Shown: piece after piece, positions 46,707-60,600 of the stretch
Position numbering within the stretch: the stretch's first letter is position 1
Layout: every line of letters starts with the position of its first letter
Assembly: GCF_002234675.1 (NCBI RefSeq)
Contig: NC_019871.2
Location: 22,291,466-22,355,465 of the forward strand
DNA: 64,000 bases
Direction of reading: 5' to 3'
Source of the DNA: Oryzias latipes
Lineage: Eukaryota > Chordata > Actinopteri > Beloniformes > Adrianichthyidae
Program-made: the position numbers and the translations under genes
The notes under the pieces: model-generated
Told to the model about the DNA's origin: nothing
Databases searched by the model: none
Seen by the model: only the letters and a program-made list of their open reading frames with translations

Positions 46707-49700
46707 TCACTGGCTCTTTGAGTTCTGATTTCTCTTCTTGGATTTGTGATGAACGACAGCAAGAGTGGTGAAGAAATTTCCCATAAAGAGAATCAGGAAG
46801 CAGAGACCACAGACCAGGACCTGTTGTCAAATGGAGCACAAATCAAAACATGACTGAGCAGAAAATCGGAGCTCAAAAGGATAGACTCTTTTCACAAAAA
46901 CTAGGTATTTGCATGTGGTTGACATACTAAAAATGTAAATCTATTACATCATTTATTTATTTTATGAGAACAAGTTCAACAGACTTTTCAAAGGTGAGCT
47001 CAATCATGAGAGAACTAGGTACACATTTTTATAGGATGAGAAGAAATCTGTGAAGGACTGACCTGCCATTCTTTGCAGTCTGGGAGTCGAGCCATTCTGA
47101 ACAGGGACAGGCCATTGAAAAGCTGCCAAAACTACAAGACAAAACCAAATGTTTGTTTCACTTCCCTAAAGAAAAAAACCCCACATTGTGTAAACTATGA
47201 CTCAATTAAATCTAATGATGTCAGCACTTTAGTTACTCCTTATCTGGTTCAATCCATGACAAAGCATGGCTGATTAGTGCAAACGCAGTGGTCAGTAGTG
47301 ACTTCTTGGGATTGCAGAGTGAACTTACATGACCGAAAAACAGGAAGGGCAAAAGAAATGTCAGTCCTTTCCACATCCAAGACTGGAAACCCTCTATTAT
47401 TTAGAAGAAAAAAATGAAAAAGAGATTATCTGTTTTTGTAATAGTTTATTATATTATAAATTGTTTCATATTATTAAGAATTTAGCTTCCAGACAATTTT
47501 ATTGTATTGTCTGCAGGCTGAGTCCTTGGTGCGCTTTGCCTTTCCTCACCTACAGTCAGATCCATGTTGTGTCTTTCTCCAAGTGTTCGTAGTCTGTACA
47601 GACATCCACTTTGATAATAACACTGCAGGCACTGTACGAAACCTGTGAAGACCACACGACAATCTTCAGGCATTGGAAAATAAAAAATAAAAAGATTACA
47701 CAAACCCTTTGGACATACTTTGATACAAGCAGTAGGCTAGAAACTGGCCCCTGAACATCTTGTAGAGGTTCCCATCGGGCCTTAGGAGGTATAAACACAG
47801 CTTGAGTTAGTGGAGTCAAATGGGTTATTGCCATTGACTGTATGTGAGAACTGGACTTAGTAACTAACCCCTCACCCCTGGCATTCCAAACAGGAAGTGC
47901 CCGCTGGCTCCAAGACCTCAAAATCCTACAAACATCTACAAAAAAATAAACAGCTTTTACTCAGTCATTTATTTGTCAGAATAACCATTCTAGCGCTGAT
48001 ACCTTTTTTTTTATCATGTTCTTGATCATTTTTTTCATGATACATTTTCTGTAGAACAAGTTCTTCTAGTTACGGATGCCAACATAAAAGTAGGTGGTGC
48101 TGGCTCGCCCCCATGTCCCATGTTTAGAACGTTTCCATGACAGGTTTCATGTGGACTCCCAACAAGCTCACTCCAGGTTGGCGAGAGTAGTTACCATGGA
48201 AACATCGACTCAGACCAACTCGGATCAATCACGGACGACATCTGACTCCAACATTACGAAGTCCATATTGCAAAGAAATGGTAAATGAATTGACTTCATT
48301 CTGTTGAAGCCTGAAGTAAGTCATTTTCTATGGGTGACGTCACTCTCACTCAGTCCAGTTCTCAGATACAGTCAATGGTTTTTGCCCTATAATCTGATTG
48401 TGCTCACCATGTTAGCATCACACCAGACAAAAAGGCGGAGATGTAGTGATGGAAAACCCACCATCCTTTGATCCTAATGAAAGGAATCCTTTATTTTAAA
48501 TGGAAGTTTACAACAAAAATATGTGAAAATACAGGAAAAAAAACTGTGACTGAGTTTAAAAGCGGAAAAATAATGATACCAACCTGGAGCCATTTGTGAT
48601 GAGGATGCTTTCCCTGATAGTTAATGTACAGTAGAACCAAACCAGCAGAAAATTGAGGATTGCATCTAGAAATCTATAGCAGAAAACATTAATTTCACAA
48701 TGAAAATATCAAGTATTTGTGTGGATAATTATAAATGACTTAAAAAAATGTGCTAGATGTACTTGGACAATACTGTACCTGTAGCTAACAAAACCATAGC
48801 ATATAAAGGAGAGCAGCAGCAGGATGACAGTTAGGTACAGCTTAAACTTCTCATATTCGTCTTTGTAGGCAAACCTGATAAGAATTCAATTGTTATTTGT
48901 AAAAATGTTGGTTTATAAATAAAGAGATGGTTCAAGATCACTGAAAATGTGCTAATACATTCTAAATGTAATATTCTCGCTTAGCAAAATAACTGGTATG
49001 TATTGCATGTGATAAAATGCTAAATCAAAACATAGTTGAGATGGAAAATCATGTGTGCTTTCAGAGATGGAACTTACTTTGACTGTTTTGTGAAAAGAGT
49101 CACGTTGACATTTCCAAGAACCAAACTAAGGTACAACCTGGAAGATGAAATGATTCAGTAAATTTATTAGTGTTTTATTGTGTTTTTAATCTTTTGGAAG
49201 CCAAAAGATTTGACACTCAGCAAAGATAATGTAACCAGAAAATGATCGAGTCCTCACCCATTTTTCTTGGGAAGAAATGCCTCCATTTCATCAAAAGCAT
49301 TTTGTCTGGTCTTAAGTTTGTCTTTGATTTCAGCCAATGTGTTTGCCTCTTCCTGTGAAAGCCTTTTCCTGCAACCAATGGCACAACAGAACATTAATCT
49401 AATGAGTGTGACTGAATCTGAGCTCAGATAGGTCTTTTCAGTTCATGAATATCAAATCCAATTGTAACCTTATGAACTGCTTTTATCAGCGCCTGCTGTC
49501 ATAAATCTGTTTAAAGAGATCAGACCCTCACTTTTTTGTGCGACGAGACAACTCCTTGAGATTTTTACGCTGGCGGACAATAGATGAAGAACAGTTGTTC
49601 TGCAGTTTGGAGATTTCATCCAGTTTGTGCAAATATCTTCTGTGTGTATCCTGGAGCACAATGAAAATGAAAATATGAGAGGATTTTTAGTTTTACATTT

Positions 49701-49929
49701 CAGCTTACTCAAGGATATCTCACTGTAGTTTGTAAACCAAGATGTCAGACTTTTTTAGTTTAAAATAAAGTTAAAAAAAAGCTCCTATCATTCAACATCA
49801 TGCATGAAATGTTTAATACAAATAACCTGATAGTGGCAGATTAGTATGATCAGTTCTTACCTGAAGTTGCTGATACTCTTCCTCTAGACGTTTCCACTCA
49901 TTCACAACTTCTGCTAAATCTTCAGACAT
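46707..49929 (-). CDS. tmem120a: tmem120a (TACAN), multi-pass membrane protein (337 aa, 12 exons)
   Basis: Polytopic membrane protein of the inner nuclear envelope/ER and plasma membrane, proposed as a mechanosensing protein; published structures show an ELOVL-like fold holding coenzyme A. Exons: 49861-49929, 49532-49650, 49258-49368, 49078-49137, 48779-48874, 48584-48673, 48408-48473, 47719-47780, 47550-47642, 47329-47393, 47063-47131, 46707-46820; sum 1014 nt, phases agree. N-terminal charged coiled-coil (about 1-110), then six hydrophobic segments. Family motifs: [36 protein letters not shown] [35 protein letters not shown] and [16 protein letters not shown], ending in a Lys-rich tail. TMEM120A rather than TMEM120B is chosen because it abuts por, as in human. 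The start Met precedes an acidic helix; an upstream start is not seen. Confidence 0.94.
47831..48378 (-). mobile_element. Full-length MITE (25-bp TIR family) filling a tmem120a intron
   Basis: 548 bp with inverted ends based on TTGACTGTATATGAGAACTG. It lies 50 bp upstream of exon 47719-47780 and 29 bp downstream of the donor of exon 48408-48473, so only about 79 bp of that 627-bp intron is not MITE. Body matches 2577-3126 and 61574-62127. Confidence 0.85.
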
Positions 49930-50579
49930 TTTGATTAGTCAAAGGAAAACTCACAAATTTGTAGAACAGTTAATTGTTTTTGCAGCATGACAGGGCTTGA
50001 AAAGCTATATTGAAGTATTGTCAGCATGCATATCATCTTTCTGTCGACAGTTTATTGCACAAAGTGAACTTTGTCCGTGGCTGTCATTTGCAGAATTCAA
50101 GGTGATTGTGGGTATTGTTATGCACGACATTTTAAAATTTTAAAGCCAATAGTGTTCAATTTGTTTCCATTTACTGTAAGTAACCCAACTGGATTTTTCC
50201 TTAGCTGCTTATTAAAAAGAATTTTAGATTTGTCAGTACATTGCAATAATTCTCACAGTTTAAGATAATTTAGGGAAAGCTAAATCTTTATTTAGTCAAT
50301 TTGTGAGCTTGAAGTGAAAAACAATTTAAAATCAAAGACCTATTTTTTATCAACTTTAATAAGACCTTCAAGACGGCTGGATTTTATTCTTATTTATAAA
50401 GTTAAATTATTTCGCACAAATACAATTTACCACAAAGGACAATAAATTTGCTGAAAAATGTATCTAGTTCTTTGAGTGTGTTTTTTTTTTTCAATCAGAC
50501 TGTAATTTTTACTGTTGTTTTCCATATGTAACTAACTATTTTGAGGCAGCTTGACACTGAAAAGTGGAAAATTTTGGGT

Positions 50580-50835
50580 TTTTAATTTGAAAATCTTTTG
50601 CGGAAGTATTTCCCAGGTTTCAGAAGGGTCCTCGAACTTGGTGTGCGCATGCGCGCACAGTTGACAGGCAGCTCGGTGTTGTCCCAGCTGTGCGCTGCAG
50701 ACTCCCGGATCTGGATCTGGATCTGGGCATCAGAGGCCGGCCCGGCTCAGCAGTTTACCCCCAGAGTTTTAATCTTTCACGTCAGAGGTGTGCCCAACAG
50801 GAAGAAAACAACAAGGAATACATTTGAGGTAAAAG
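50580..50835 (+). promoter_or_regulatory. gdpd1: gdpd1 promoter and probable non-coding exon 1
   Basis: CpG-rich stretch with a perfect NRF1-type site TGCGCATGCGCG at 50644-50655. A good donor (AAAAG then GTAAGA) ends a probable untranslated exon at 50835, which would splice to 51603. About 700 bp separates this from the tmem120a start codon on the other strand, so a shared divergent promoter is possible. Confidence 0.55.
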
Positions 50836-51616
50836 GTAAGATTTGATAATTTCCCAGCTAACATTATTAGCCCAATAGCTGACCAGGAACGGCGTGTGTT
50901 TGGACAGATCCAAAGGCATTTATGCATCAAAAATAATCTGCATCAAAGTACTTGTATATGTCAGGGGGAAAAACAGAAAGTTGAAGTTAAAAGGATACTG
51001 AACGATCTGAGTTATATTACGTATAAAACAACGATGGTTTCCTGAAGCTTTTATTTTGACACTCCAGATGGAGGATGTGTGAAACTGCATTTTACAGAGT
51101 TGTACTTTTTTTTTTTTTTTACAAGGAATAAATGAATATTACATCTTACGCAGTTGTTTTATTTTTTTATCTCAATGTGTCTACTTGAATAAAATGCTTT
51201 TGTACATTATTTAAATAGGCTTTTTTGGTGCAAAATTACAGCTTTATTTTTAATTTTGAACAGCCTAAAAACAGTTTTTTGCAAACAGGATGATGGGAGA
51301 TGCATCTTCTGTTTTGTCATCAGTCATGATCTTGTCATCATCTTTATCAGTGTAGTGAAAAATGATTACCGGTAATTAATTTAAAACTTGATCCAAATAC
51401 TTTAAATAATTATCTAAAATGAAGTTTTGCTTGTAGGACGGCTATAAGTGAACGAATGAATGGATTATTTAAAGCATTTATCTACATATCTCCCATTTTT
51501 CCTCTAAAAATGAACTTTTCATGCCTCATCTATACGTACAAAGGTCATTCTAGGAAACATGTTTGTTGGGATCATCCTACATGGGGTGTCTTTGCTTTGC
51601 AGTGGACTCAGTGGAG

Positions 51617-54600
51617 ATGTGTGCTGCCGTGTATGTCCTGTCAACAGTTACGGGCTACGTTCTCACCTCTGCCCTGCTGCTTAAATGTCCAACACTTCTG
51701 CACCGAAAGAAGCATGGGACGTTCCTCTGCAAGCACATTTCCCACCGTGGAGGTGAGTAAAAGCTGGAGCTTCACTATGGCTCTTGTTGGTTCTTTTATA
51801 CTGTTAAGAAGTGTTACACACTATAATTGCTTATTGAAGTTTCTAAATTAGCTTTAAAACCTTAAATTTCAAGACGCAAAGTATTACTAAAAAAACAACA
51901 ATTTCCTAAAGTTCCTAAGTTTTTCATGAAGACATGAGCAACTTCCTCCTAATTTTTGCTGCACCTTTTCTTAGATTATAGCAGATTACTATTGTTCATT
52001 CATTACCAGCCTACCGGTTCAATCCCTAAAATAGTTCCTGTGACTGCAGCTTCCCTTCTGCAGGGTTTTACAATAGAACCAGCTTTACCACATTTAGCTT
52101 TGTGTGATAATAGCAGGAATTTAAGTGTTAACTTTAATAGATTGCGGTTGTTTTTTTTACACTTTTGTATTACAACGAAAAAGAGAGAAACATAAATTGT
52201 CAAAGACCTTCTAAAAAATCTCAAACCAGCTGGTTGATTCGCTTAGAAACTGCAGGAAAAATGTCTTGAAGTTTGTAAAACTCGATTCCACTAGAAACAA
52301 AACTAATCTTGAAGTATTTTATTTACTTTGCAGGAGCGGGAGAAAACCTGGAAAACACCATGGCAGCTTTCAGGCAGTGAGTTGTCACTGAAACCCGTCT
52401 GTTTCCCATCAATGTGAAGTCTAGATGTCCTGTTTGAGACGTTTCTGCTCAGAGGTCTGCGTGTGCATCTGCGTACATCTGCGTGTGCTGGTCTTTGCAG
52501 CGCTGTGAACGTTGGCACAGACATGTTGGAGTTGGACTGTCACCTGACGAGAGACGAGCAGGTCGTGGTCTCCCATGATTCCAACTTACAGAGGGTCTGT
52601 GGCGTCAACGCTGAAATCGCCAACGTGGCCTACGCTGTAAGTTCCTCTGTTCTGAAATACCCCTGTTAACGTTCAGCTTATGGATTTATCAGGACAGTAC
52701 CAACAGGTTTCTCACCCAGATCACTTTGTGTCGGGTATTTTGTCTTTTTTAATAAAAAAAACGAGATCAAATCAAGATCATCTGAAAGAGCCACTCCAAT
52801 GTTAATGATGTTTGTGGTGTTTTTAACGTGTTCCTGTGCCATTTTTCTAATGATGGAGGACATATTTAAAGAACATTTCTGATTATTATTTCTGTAATCA
52901 AATCATTATGAATCAGGAGCAGATAAAAAAAACAAAGTTTAAAAAAGAGCTTATTTGTGAGGTAGAAAATACGTCAATTCCTTCCGTTGGAGCTGGAAGT
53001 AAAGCCATTTCTATAGGTGACGTCACACTCACTTGGTTCATTTCTCATATACAGTCAATGTTGACATCCAAAGTGTAGAACAGCGTAGGAACGTAAATAA
53101 AATGTAAAAAGATATATTGAAAACTATATTTACAGATTTATGCCAACAAATTATGTCAACATTTATGCATAAAATGCTTTCAGTTATTCTGGAAAGGCAG
53201 GGGTTCCCGCCTTAAGCTACCCTTACACCGCCTTCAGTCAAAAAGTCGATGTAAACGCACATTTTGGGCTTCCATGTTCAAAACTCTCAGGTTAGAGATT
53301 AGAAATAACCATAAACCTAAAACTGTGACTAAATGTTAAAAGATGTTTATTAGTATCAGCTGCCTTTGTTGTATTTTCAATTTTAGTTGTTTTGTTTCTC
53401 TTCTTCTTCGCTTTGAATCCTCAATTTACAGTTTCACTTCAGAGTTTTTTTTTGGAGGTTGGAGCCCATAGGTCACCAGGACATGATTGACATTGGGCAA
53501 CAAAGGTCATCATAGTGACATCAATTCCGCTCCAGAACAGTGTCTATTCTTGGCGCCACCGGTGTTGCCCCCCCTCTGATGCGATGCACAGGGATGAAGC
53601 TCTGCCAAAGTTTTGTTTATCAGAAGAGAGATTTCTTTAAGTCTACAATGTGAACTTTAGAGTTTAAAACTGTTTACAATTGTATTTTTTTTATTATAAC
53701 ACCTGCTTTTCATTCACTTTAAACTGATTCTGATTTGATCCCCTAACATTGAGTTAGCAGCACCAACAGATCATACTCTCTGTTTAGGTGAGATCCTTAT
53801 AAAGTCCCCAGATTTTTATCACATGATAAATCAAAAAAGGGAAATTCTTTTCGAGATGACGGTTCGATCGATTCTAACTCAAGTAACAGAAAAAAAACAC
53901 AGACTCACAATTGCTTACATAGTGTATAAACGTAGGATATTTAAGATAAGACAATACTTTATTCAACACTGAAAGGCAAATTCAGTTTTTACATTTAAGC
54001 CACAACCTTTATATGTGCATAATACAATAACTAAAAAATACTTGACTTGAAATGAATATAATGCTTTCTCTTGTCAGATTATTTGTTTACATATATCCAT
54101 TTGTGATTTTCAGGCTTTTAGAGATAAGTTCAAATTCTAATGTTTTAATTTTTGATATCATTATTCTAGAAAAACTTTTGAGACAGATTTTTTCTGACAC
54201 TTTTGGTTTAATCGACAGTGGCGACAGTGGCTCAGGTGGTTGAGCGGGTCGTCCAATGATCGAAGGGTTGGCGGTTCGATCCCCGCTCCCACCAGCCAAA
54301 ATGTCGTTGTGTCCTTGGGCAAGACACTTCACCCTCCCTGCCTCCAGTGTGGCTCCACTGGTGTGTGAATGTGCATGAATGATCCTGGTGATGGTCAGAG
54401 GGGCCGTAGGCGCGAACTGGCAGCCACGCCTCTGTCAGTCTGCCCCAGGGCAGCTGTGGCTACAACCGTAGCTTACCATGACCAAGTATGAATGAGGAGT
54501 GAATGAATATTGGACACAATGTAAGCGCTTTGGGTGTCTTGAAAAGCGCAGATAAATCCAATCCATTATTACTATTATTAATCTCCTTAGTTATTTCTTA

Positions 54601-57600
54601 GTGCACAGATGTCAGAGGTCAGGACGGTCACATTTTTTGTGCTTTTTATGTTTAGGGACTCCTTGAAATCCCTGGAAAAAAAATCATGCTAAAGTCCCCA
54701 CAAGTTCCTTAGAAATGTAGTTTGCTTCTGGGACCTGATGGTGTTCTGGGTCTGTTGATTGCAGTCTGAAAGCCCCTCTATTTCAGCATCTACTTCATGT
54801 TTGGAAGATCTGGATTATTCGTCACTCTACTTTGAAATGCAGTTTTCCCTTTTGTCCTACAGCTGTAAAAACACTATAAATGTTTAAAAAGGGTCCAAGT
54901 AAATAAAAACACATCCAAAAATGAGCACTTTTATAGTTTTATAGTTAGAATTGATGTTGGTGGGTGGCATTTCAAATCTTTTTGGGTTGTCAAAGGAGAT
55001 GGTGTGAGTTGATCACATGTGGAAGTGTTGAGTGGATTATCCACTTATCCGTCTGAATGACCGCCTCCAGCCGCCTTCTCTCTCCTTTGCTGGGGAAGAT
55101 GCTTCTTAAGGAACGGAGGTAGAAGTTTCTTACTTACTAATCAGCATATTAAAAAAAAAAAGAGAGACTCCGTTGGGACGATGTTGGGATGATGTGAATG
55201 GATTGGACAGCTCCAGGTTTTACTTACCTCCACGGTTACTCTGCGATGGATAGTCCAAGAAATTTGCAGAAATTTGAGTCACTTTAGATGGTTTGGTCTG
55301 GATTTCTTCTATTTTGCTGGTGTTGATCTTGAGCAGGTTGTCTGGACTTTGTCTGCATGGTGTCTCATTAGTATCAGCCAAACAATGGTCGTGTCATCAG
55401 AATATCCCATGAGTTTTTTCGGCCCATGTACAGCACGAACAAACTTGGACTCAAGACAAGTCTTGAGGGACTCCAGCATTCAGGGGAATGGATGTAAATA
55501 CAGAACTTCCCACCCTGAAGCACACTATTTGTTTGGTGCGCTACCATGGTAATGACTACATCCTTGCTCTGCCACAGATGGTGTAAAGAGTAGAGGAAAG
55601 TGGTATATATGCTAAACAACATGTTATGTGTACTACAGATAACAAATAAAGGGAAAAAATGAGAGCATCAAAACAATAAAAAAAAAGGTATCAGACCAAG
55701 AATGGTTCTTCTGACAAATAGAATGACTGAGTAACAGCCGTTTACTTCTCAATAGAAGTCTATGGGATTTTGGCTTCTTGGAGCCAGCTGGTACTTCCTG
55801 TTTGGAACTCTAAGGGGGAGGGATCACTCAGTCCAGTTCTCTTATCCAGTCAATGAATCTTAAAAAATTTCCTTCGGGATTATTAAAGTCTTAAGTAGAA
55901 CTTTTCCAACAGGTATTAACCTTGTTCGTCCTCTTGTGTGGTCGTTAATCTAGTGATTTTATTCTCCATGCAGGAACTTCCTCCGTACCTCTGCAAGCTG
56001 GGTGTAACTTTTCAAAAGGGTGAGCCTAACACATCTCCCAGTCTTGTTCTTACTGGCTATTTAACATTTTTTGAGGGTCTGAAGTCATGCTTGGAGGAAT
56101 GTGTTGGAGTTCGTATTTTGATGCCGTCCTTGTGTGTGTAGATTGTGTCTGCGAGGGAGGGGAGGACAAACGCATCCCTCTCCTCAGGGACATTTTTGAT
56201 GCCTTCCCCAACACCCCCGTCAACGTTGACATCAAGGTCAACAACGACAAACTCATCCAGAAGGTTTGTGTTTTTTTTCTTCTTTCCACACCAAAACCTA
56301 TTTAGTCCTTTTCCTGTTTTTATGTTCGTTGAACGGTTACTTCCACCAAGTCCACTGATTTCTGATGATGGGCACCTGGAAGGGCATTATTCTGCTAATA
56401 TCATGGTCATTATTAAGGTATTAGTACTTTAATGGTGTTATTTTTAAAGTTTTAATCGATTTTCAGAAGTCTGATCATTATATGTGCATCAACAAATTCA
56501 TTCGAATTCTGTAACCAAATGGCTTTTAGGCCAGCGCAGTAATATAGAACATTATGGCTGTTTGGCCGGAACTTCTTTTTTCAATTTCACTTTTTTAATT
56601 GACACACCGCAGCCTATCAGATTTGAGTATTCACCCAGACCACGGTATATGCTTTAGTTATATTAGGTTTTGTCTGCTAAAAGAATGAATTTACATTCAT
56701 TATGTTATCTCAGATTTTGAAGTGAAACAGAAACTTGCATGTTGCTTGTTTTACTACAATCTTAAGAACAATTTGTCAGAATTTGTCTTTTTTTGTCCCG
56801 TTCAGGTTTCTGAGCTCATCGTTAAATATAACCGACAGCACCTAACTGTCTGGGGAAACTCCAGCAACCAAGTGGTCAAAAAGTGTTACAAAGAGGTGAG
56901 ATTAAGCAGATTGTTAATCTATTTCATTTACATTTGTTCTATAAGATGCAAATTTGTCCTTACAATTATAATCTGATGTTATATGTAAAATAGCTGTTCA
57001 GCTGGATAAAACTGCATTTGTTAAAGCCAAGTTGGAAATTTTAATTAATTGTGCTTAGTGAATAAAAAATTAAGAACATTTTTATGTTTTCCCTCTTTTT
57101 TTCTGCCTCATTCTTAAAAACTAGATTTAAAAGCAAAGAGTCCAAAATTTCTTTTGAACTAAATGTTTTAGTCCAGGACTGACCCAATCGTGGTCCTCAA
57201 GATCTACCATCCTTCCCTTTTTTTCTAGTTCTCTCTGCACTGCTTTCTGCTGATTAACAGACTCGGGTGTCTCCTCATTCTGATTGACTAGACACATGAT
57301 CCAGGTAATCCGCAGAAAAATTTTAGGGAGAGCTGGAAAACAGCCAGGGTGGTAATTCTTGATGACCGCGACTAGGCAGCCCTGTGCTGGTCAATCATCT
57401 CTTTTATCCATGGGAGCTGACTGAGTGGGATGTTTTTGTTGTTTTTGCAGAACCCTCAGATTCCAGTGTTGTTCAGCCTTCCCAGAGTACTGCAGCTGCT
57501 GGCCCTCTTCTACTCAGGCCTGCTACCCTTTGTACCCATCAAGGAGCAGTTCCTGGAGATCCCCATGCCCTCCATCATTACTAAGTAGGTCCACACTAAA

Positions 57601-60600
57601 GTCAGATCTAACTCTGTAACAGACCACTTCACAGATAAAGTGTGCGTTGACTTCTGGGATAGGTCAAAGGTGAAGGCCTCGTAAATGTGCAGAAGTCAAG
57701 GGCTCGTTTTGGGGACATTGCTGTGTTTTTAAATGCTTCATCAGGCGCCCTGACTGGATGAGGAAGGATTGCAGTGCCCATTTAGATAAACCTCTTTGCC
57801 AACATTTGCACCAAAATAGCGATTACAAGTATAGAACGGACTGTTCAAAGACATTGTCAGCAAGTAATCATGGCATTTACCGTCAGTCAATTTAAATGAC
57901 TTGACTGTATTTTTATACATCCAGGTGAATTCTGGCAGAGTATATAATAGTATACTATTCCTTATCTAATAAAGCATTTCGTTTTCCATTTTTAAGGAAT
58001 AGAATAAATCAGATCAAAGATAGTCCATATGGCCTATTTTAGCCTTCTACTAGTGGGGTGTCAAAATCAAATTCACAGTGAAGCAGTGAAGTAAAGTCAT
58101 GGGCCAAACTCAATATTTATTCAAAAATTAACTGTAAGTGATATGTAATGTTTAACCTTTTCATATAGTGTCTTCTTGTATCATATTCTTTCCTTACAGC
58201 CTCGTTAGCTCCGCACACAAGACAAACAGGTCTGTCTTTATATCCGTGAACAGATAGTCTGCCTCCCACCTGTCTTCAAAGCTTCTGTCGTCCGTCTTTC
58301 ATTTGGCCATTTTTGTGGAGGGTGAAATTAATGTGTCCGATGTGACTTGAGCATGGCTGTCAATGACTGTCAACAGAAAAAAGGAGCGCCTGTTGGCTTC
58401 GACGGCGCGCCAACATACTAGCAAAGCATTGTAGGATTTGTAGTATTAGCGGGACAGTATATACCGCAGGCCAGCTCTGGTGCACATTTGATATGATCTC
58501 GCGGGCCAATTATAATTACACTGGGGCCTGAGTTTGACATGATCTAGTGAAAATCCAGACTCATCTGTTCAAATTCTGAAGTTCAGTCATAGACCTGTGA
58601 AATGCTTTCTGTGCATACCTACGGTAGATTTCTCTTTGTCTTCCTTGGTCAGGATTGATTGACAATAAATATAAAAACTGGTCTAAGGAAACCCTCCCCC
58701 TGGTGTTCCAAACAGGAAGTACCCGTTGACTCCAAGAGGTCAAAATCCCATAGATTTATATAGAGAAATAAACAGATTCTGTTTGTCAGAATAATCATTC
58801 TTGCTCTGATACCTTTTTTTAACATGTATTTTGATGCCGTAGTGGTTGCCATGTTGGCCGTCCGATGAGGCCTCGACCTTTGAACCCATGGATATGCAGT
58901 CATATCTGTGATCTGGTCTATTTTTCTGCCCTCCATCCGGGATGAATAGAATCAGAGAAATTAAACTTTGGCAGTAACTCAAAGGTTGAATTGTTTTGCG
59001 TCAGTTCCTGATTTTTGTTGTTTTTTTTTTCCTGCTGCTTAAAGTCCTAAATGTACGGAACACCCCTAAAGGGCCATTGAAGAAAAAAAAAATTCGAAGT
59101 AAAATCAAAACAAAAAACTTAAGGGTGTGCACCCGTTAGTATTGGGTGCCTCTTTAGGGGCTCCGTATAAATGTGACTCCATTAGTAAAAAGAACTGTCC
59201 ATACATGATGAAAGTTTGAAGGATTACAATGTCCCTGTTGGGAACACCGTAACCCTACACGAGTTCTGTTCTAAACATTAACTGAATCTGGCGGCTTAAA
59301 AAAGACAATGTTCAAAATACAAAAAGCATCACTGCTGTTTTTTTAACAGAATTACTTGCAGAGAATGATTGTTTTAAAACAAGAACCTGACTCGTTAAAC
59401 CTGTTCCTTCTGCAATTTCCCTGAGTGAACAATTCATCGAGCTTCTATGATGCCGTCGCTACCTTTGACACAGAGGTCCGTCTCCTGGTGCCGAACAGTA
59501 TGTTCAGCTTACCGAGGGTGTTTTCTGACCTTTCAACCCTCCCACTTCCATCAGCACACTTACGCTGATACCACACGGCCAAAGTTTCATACTTCACTGT
59601 ATTAGCATAGCTGCTGATTAAAAGCAGAGGAAGTGACTGAGATAATCCTCCTGTAATGTTAGAACATGAGTCAAGCGAAAAAGGTTTATTGATGTCGGAG
59701 CATAACTTTTGTCCACAGAAACAATTTAAGTGTTCACTCTGTTCTATAGGTGTGTCTTTGGAAGAGTATACCGCTTTCAAAGCAAAAACTGGTTTTACTT
59801 TGTGGAAGATGTTCTTTCTACTAAAACTAAAATTAACATGGCAGCCTTTGTTCCTTGGTTTAAAGACCCACTCCAATAAGAATGGTCTCCGTTCTGAGCT
59901 GCCATCTGGCTCTAAACGGCTGGAAAGCTCCAATATTACATGACATTTTGTTGCACAACTAATGATAGGCTGGGGATTTGAGAGCCTGTAAGATAGCTGG
60001 AGAAAGTGTAAACAGAGAACTCTCAGCAACAAGGAGGGGAAAATGGGATGGGCTTACTCTGCACTAACAATCCCGCCCATTACTCAGAAGGGAATTTCTA
60101 ACCAACTCCTGCAGAAACAATGTCCTAGAAAACAACATATTTAAAAAAAAAAAATTTGGCTAAAACAGCATAATTATAATTAAAAGACCACTGGGAATGC
60201 TTTGTTTCATTTGATGGGATGTAAATGTTTAAATGTAGAAAGACGTGTGTTTCCGTTAAAACTTTGCCTCCACACTTCCTTCCTCGTCTCTTTTGATATA
60301 AATCATCTTTATGTCCTTTTAAAGACACATGTGGGATATGGTGAACCTGTTGACATCAGCTGTCTATCAGGAATGAACAAAACAAACATGGCAGTGCAAA
60401 GATTACCACACAGACCTCCTGAAAATGAGATGTGCATCATTTCAACCCATGAGGAACTCTGTCAGCAGCTTTGTAGGTTTGGTGCCGTGGCCTTTGTGTC
60501 TTTGTTACCTGAAGGACTCTGCCCGTGAAAAGACGTGAAGTCATAGAAAGACCTTCTTCGCATTTGTGCCAGAGGTTATGAAGTTGAAGGTCACACTGCA

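Larger units (their letters stand above)
52637..55973. other. gdpd1: gdpd1 intron 3 (3.3 kb)
   Basis: Carries MITE right-end fragment (52965-53060), a tRNA-derived SINE (54213-54585) and another MITE fragment (55687-55855). The remainder shows no gene. Confidence 0.6.

Noticed and set aside
54213..54300. Possible tRNA gene
   Set aside because: A- and B-boxes are present, but the sequence continues into a SINE body and LINE2-like tail, so it is a SINE head.
59445..60032. 195-codon minus-strand open frame
   Set aside because: Lies in a gdpd1 intron and runs into repeat family Y; no domain and no splice context.
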